A stretch of 15,633 nucleotides of DNA from assembly GCA_049515175.1 (NCBI GenBank), contig JBEKUI010000087.1:1-15633 (forward strand), read 5' to 3'. The position numbers were made by a program, and so were the translations under genes. The DNA is from JACQNR01 sp049515175 (GTDB taxonomy: Bacteria > Acidobacteriota > Terriglobia > UBA7540). The notes beneath the pieces were generated by a model that worked only from the letters and a program-made list of their open reading frames with translations, was not told the DNA's origin and did no database searches. The first letter of the stretch is position 1. Every line of letters starts with the position of its first letter. Of this stretch, positions 14,202 through 15,633 are shown in pieces.

Positions 14202-15155
14202 CTACTCTTTCGTCAAATCCACAAAAATATCTTCCAGGCTGGCGCCGGAAATCTCCACGTGGAGGAGTCGGGCCTTTCCCGCCAGGGCCGCGATCGTTTC
14301 CAGAATGCGGCTCTCCTCCGCCTTGAGCGTCATTTCCACCGTGTTGTGATCGACGGTCAGTTTCTGGGGATCGAGCGCTTGCAACGCGGCCTGAATTTCC
14401 GGCGAGAGCTTGTCGAACGTGAGGGTTACCTCGTACACGTTCTTGGCGAGCAGCTTCAGGGCGTTCAAATCACCCCGCGCGATTGCCTTGCCCTTGTTCA
14501 TAATCAGGATATTGTCGCAGAGCTCTTCCGCATCGCTCATAACCTGCGTGGTGAGCACGATGGTGCGCCCGCTCGCCGCCTCCTCGCGCAGGTAGCCGAT
14601 GACGGCACGTTTCAGGATGGGGTCCATGCCGGTGGAAAACTCGTCGAGAAAAAGGACGGGCGTATCCACCATGAACACCTTTGCCACTTGCACGCGCCGC
14701 CGGAGGCCGCCGCTCAGGTCCTGGACCTTCTGGTGGACTTGGTCGGCGAGGTGGAACTTCTCGAGAACCCTACCGGTGCGCTGCCGGGCCTCCGCCAGGC
14801 TCTGGCCGTGGAACTTGCCGTAGGTGACGAGATTGTCGCGCACGGTCAGGAAAAGCTCCACAGCGGTTTCCTGAAGGACCATGGCGACGGCGCGACGGAC
14901 GTCGAGAGGCCGAGCGAGAACATCGTAACCCATAACTTCCGCACGGCCACTCGTCGGGTGCAGGAGAGTGGTGAGGATCTTGAGCGTTGTGGTCTTGCCC
15001 GCGCCGTTGGGGCCGAGCAGGCCGAAGATCTCTCCGCGCCGGACCTCAAAACTCATCCCATCCACGGCGCGTGTTTCGCCCCTGCCCCGTCGGCTCGGGT
15101 ATACCTTGACCAGATCTTCGACTGCTAGCACGGCTTGGCGCTGGCTCGATGGCAT
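14202..15155 (-). CDS. ABC transporter ATP-binding protein (DrrA/NodI-like) with Gln in the H-loop
   Basis: A 317-residue ATPase of the exporter type. Walker A is GPNGAGKT (48-55), the Q-loop is Gln95 (MVLQETAVE), the signature is LSGGLRRR (147-154), Walker B is VLFLDE (167-172, with Glu172 as catalytic base) and the D-loop is STGMD (174-178). At the H-loop the sequence is LTTQVMSDAEE (201-211): Gln204 replaces the usual His. The last 85 residues form an extra C-terminal domain like those of DrrA-type ATPases. With the permease it should form a dimeric exporter. The frame is open to 15260, but the ATG at 15155 has GAGAGAG just before it and begins the domain normally. First gene of the two-gene operon. 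Confidence 0.92.
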   Translation of the reverse strand: MPSSQRQAVLAVEDLVKVYPSRRGRGETRAVDGMSFEVRRGEIFGLLGPNGAGKTTTLKILTTLLHPTSGRAEVMGYDVLARPLDVRRAVAMVLQETAVELFLTVRDNLVTYGKFHGQSLAEARQRTGRVLEKFHLADQVHQKVQDLSGGLRRRVQVAKVFMVDTPVLFLDEFSTGMDPILKRAVIGYLREEAASGRTIVLTTQVMSDAEELCDNILIMNKGKAIARGDLNALKLLAKNVYEVTLTFDKLSPEIQAALQALDPQKLTVDHNTVEMTLKAEESRILETIAALAGKARLLHVEISGASLEDIFVDLTKE

Positions 15156-15216
15156 GCTCTCTCGACGGGACCCCTCGATCCGAGTTCTTGCTTGGTTCAG
15201 ATATTCAGAACCAGGG

Positions 15217-15244
15217 ATTATATCCGGAACACCAGACCTGTTGA
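15217..15244 (-). promoter_or_regulatory. Candidate sigma-70-type promoter for the ABC exporter operon
   Basis: The minus strand carries a perfect TATAAT (15222-15217), with TCAACA (15244-15239, four of six) 16 nt upstream. Transcription would start near 15210, about 55 nt before the ATG at 15155. This supports the 15155 start, because the alternative start at 15260 lies upstream of this promoter. Confidence 0.5.
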
Positions 15245-15300
15245 CATTCCTGAGGGGCAACCAGCAGAAAGTTAGGGGACCGGCTCAGGATGCAAATGGG

Positions 15301-15334
15301 CGACAAATTGTCGAAAAGATGGAAAACTTTTCCA
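15301..15334. promoter_or_regulatory. Two perfect palindromes centred 20 bp apart
   Basis: CGACAA-A-TTGTCG (15301-15313) and TGGAAAA-C-TTTTCCA (15320-15334) are each perfect around a single central base. Their centres, 15307 and 15327, are 20 bp apart, about two helical turns. They lie about 60-90 bp upstream of the exporter's -35 and could be operators for dimeric regulators. The two differ in sequence, so they need not bind the same protein. Confidence 0.45.
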
Positions 15335-15567
15335 CATCGTCTTGTCATTCGGGGGCGCTTTCTCCGAAATTCACGACCCTTGATTTGAACAGTCGGTCGA
15401 AGTCCGCCGTAATTCACACATTACAAAACAGATACTACCTCAGTTCGAATGCCTTACGCTTTACGGTGGCAGAGAGTTAGATGGCAAGTGTTATGCAGGA
15501 ATACGACCCGAGGCCAGGTATTCGGCCGCGGCGGGGTGCAAATAAATTCAGCATCTAGTCGGATTTC
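15335..15567. other. Gene-free stretch upstream of the outward promoter
   Basis: No convincing coding sequence is seen on either strand between the palindromes and the promoter at 15568. The DNA is less GC-rich than the genes. A 25-codon open frame at 15481-15558 has no ribosome site and I do not call it. Confidence 0.5.
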
Positions 15568-15596
15568 TTGACAAATTGGCCAAGCGGGCATATCGT
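15568..15596 (+). promoter_or_regulatory. Candidate sigma-70-type promoter pointing out of the window
   Basis: TTGACA (15568-15573, perfect), 17 nt, TATCGT (15591-15596, four of six). Transcription would start near 15603 and run past the window end, implying a plus-strand gene just beyond it. Confidence 0.5.
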
Positions 15597-15633
15597 TCCA
15601 GAAGTTACCCACGGGCGAGCAGATCTCGACAGG

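Noticed and set aside
15241..15246. Plus-strand TTGACA as a -35 box
   Set aside because: Nothing like a -10 lies 15-19 nt downstream, and a perfect minus-strand -10 next to it suggests the other direction.
15443..15450. GTTCGAAT resembling a tRNA T-arm
   Set aside because: No matching acceptor stem, anticodon arm or T-stem pairing around it.
15481..15558. 25-codon open frame
   Set aside because: No ribosome site and no sign of selection visible from one sequence.

Overview
This is about 15.6 kb of GC-rich bacterial chromosome. It carries eleven well-supported protein genes and no sign of phage, insertion sequence, CRISPR array, tRNA or rRNA. The mix suggests Acidobacteriota, with Planctomycetota or Verrucomicrobiota as weaker alternatives. 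It includes a DUF4091 glycoside-hydrolase-like protein, a Tat-exported Gfo/Idh/MocA oxidoreductase, a two-domain acetyl-xylan-esterase-like hydrolase, an NxxGxxAF-repeat protein, several signal peptides ending in Ala-Gln, and short palindromic elements around AGTAGCGCGG. The phylum call is inference from gene content, not from a marker gene.

Layout. 1-861: a small secreted protein with a possible OB fold (123-575), then a gene-free stretch with four hairpins, the last followed by a T-run, merging into a compound palindrome. 862-4320 (minus): an SDR oxidoreductase, preceded by a translationally coupled histidine kinase/NarL-type response regulator pair. 4554-9277 (plus): a likely operon of secreted esterase, exported SAM methyltransferase and DUF4091 protein. 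9294-10235 (minus): an LPG-synthase-type (UPF0104) membrane protein, convergent with the DUF4091 gene. 10586-11794 (plus): the NxxGxxAF-repeat protein. 11868-13235 (minus): the Tat-dependent oxidoreductase, with a LacI-family-like palindrome upstream. 13386-15155 (minus): an ABC-2 exporter, ATPase first and permease second. 15156-15633: a regulatory region with candidate promoters facing both ways and two perfect palindromes centred 20 bp apart.

How the genes may work together. The esterase, DUF4091 protein, Gfo/Idh/MocA protein and possibly the SDR fit extracytoplasmic breakdown and modification of plant or microbial polysaccharides (inference). The esterase and kinase genes are divergent and share a 233-bp gap with a plausible promoter for each, so the kinase-regulator pair could control the esterase operon, but nothing in the sequence proves this. 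The ABC exporter and the UPF0104 protein look like separate envelope functions.

I did not find a clear new defence, mobile or biosynthetic system. The best leads are the structured region 576-837, the paired palindromes at 15301-15334, the second esterase domain that lacks its catalytic residues, the exported methyltransferase, and the Gln in place of the H-loop His in the ABC ATPase.
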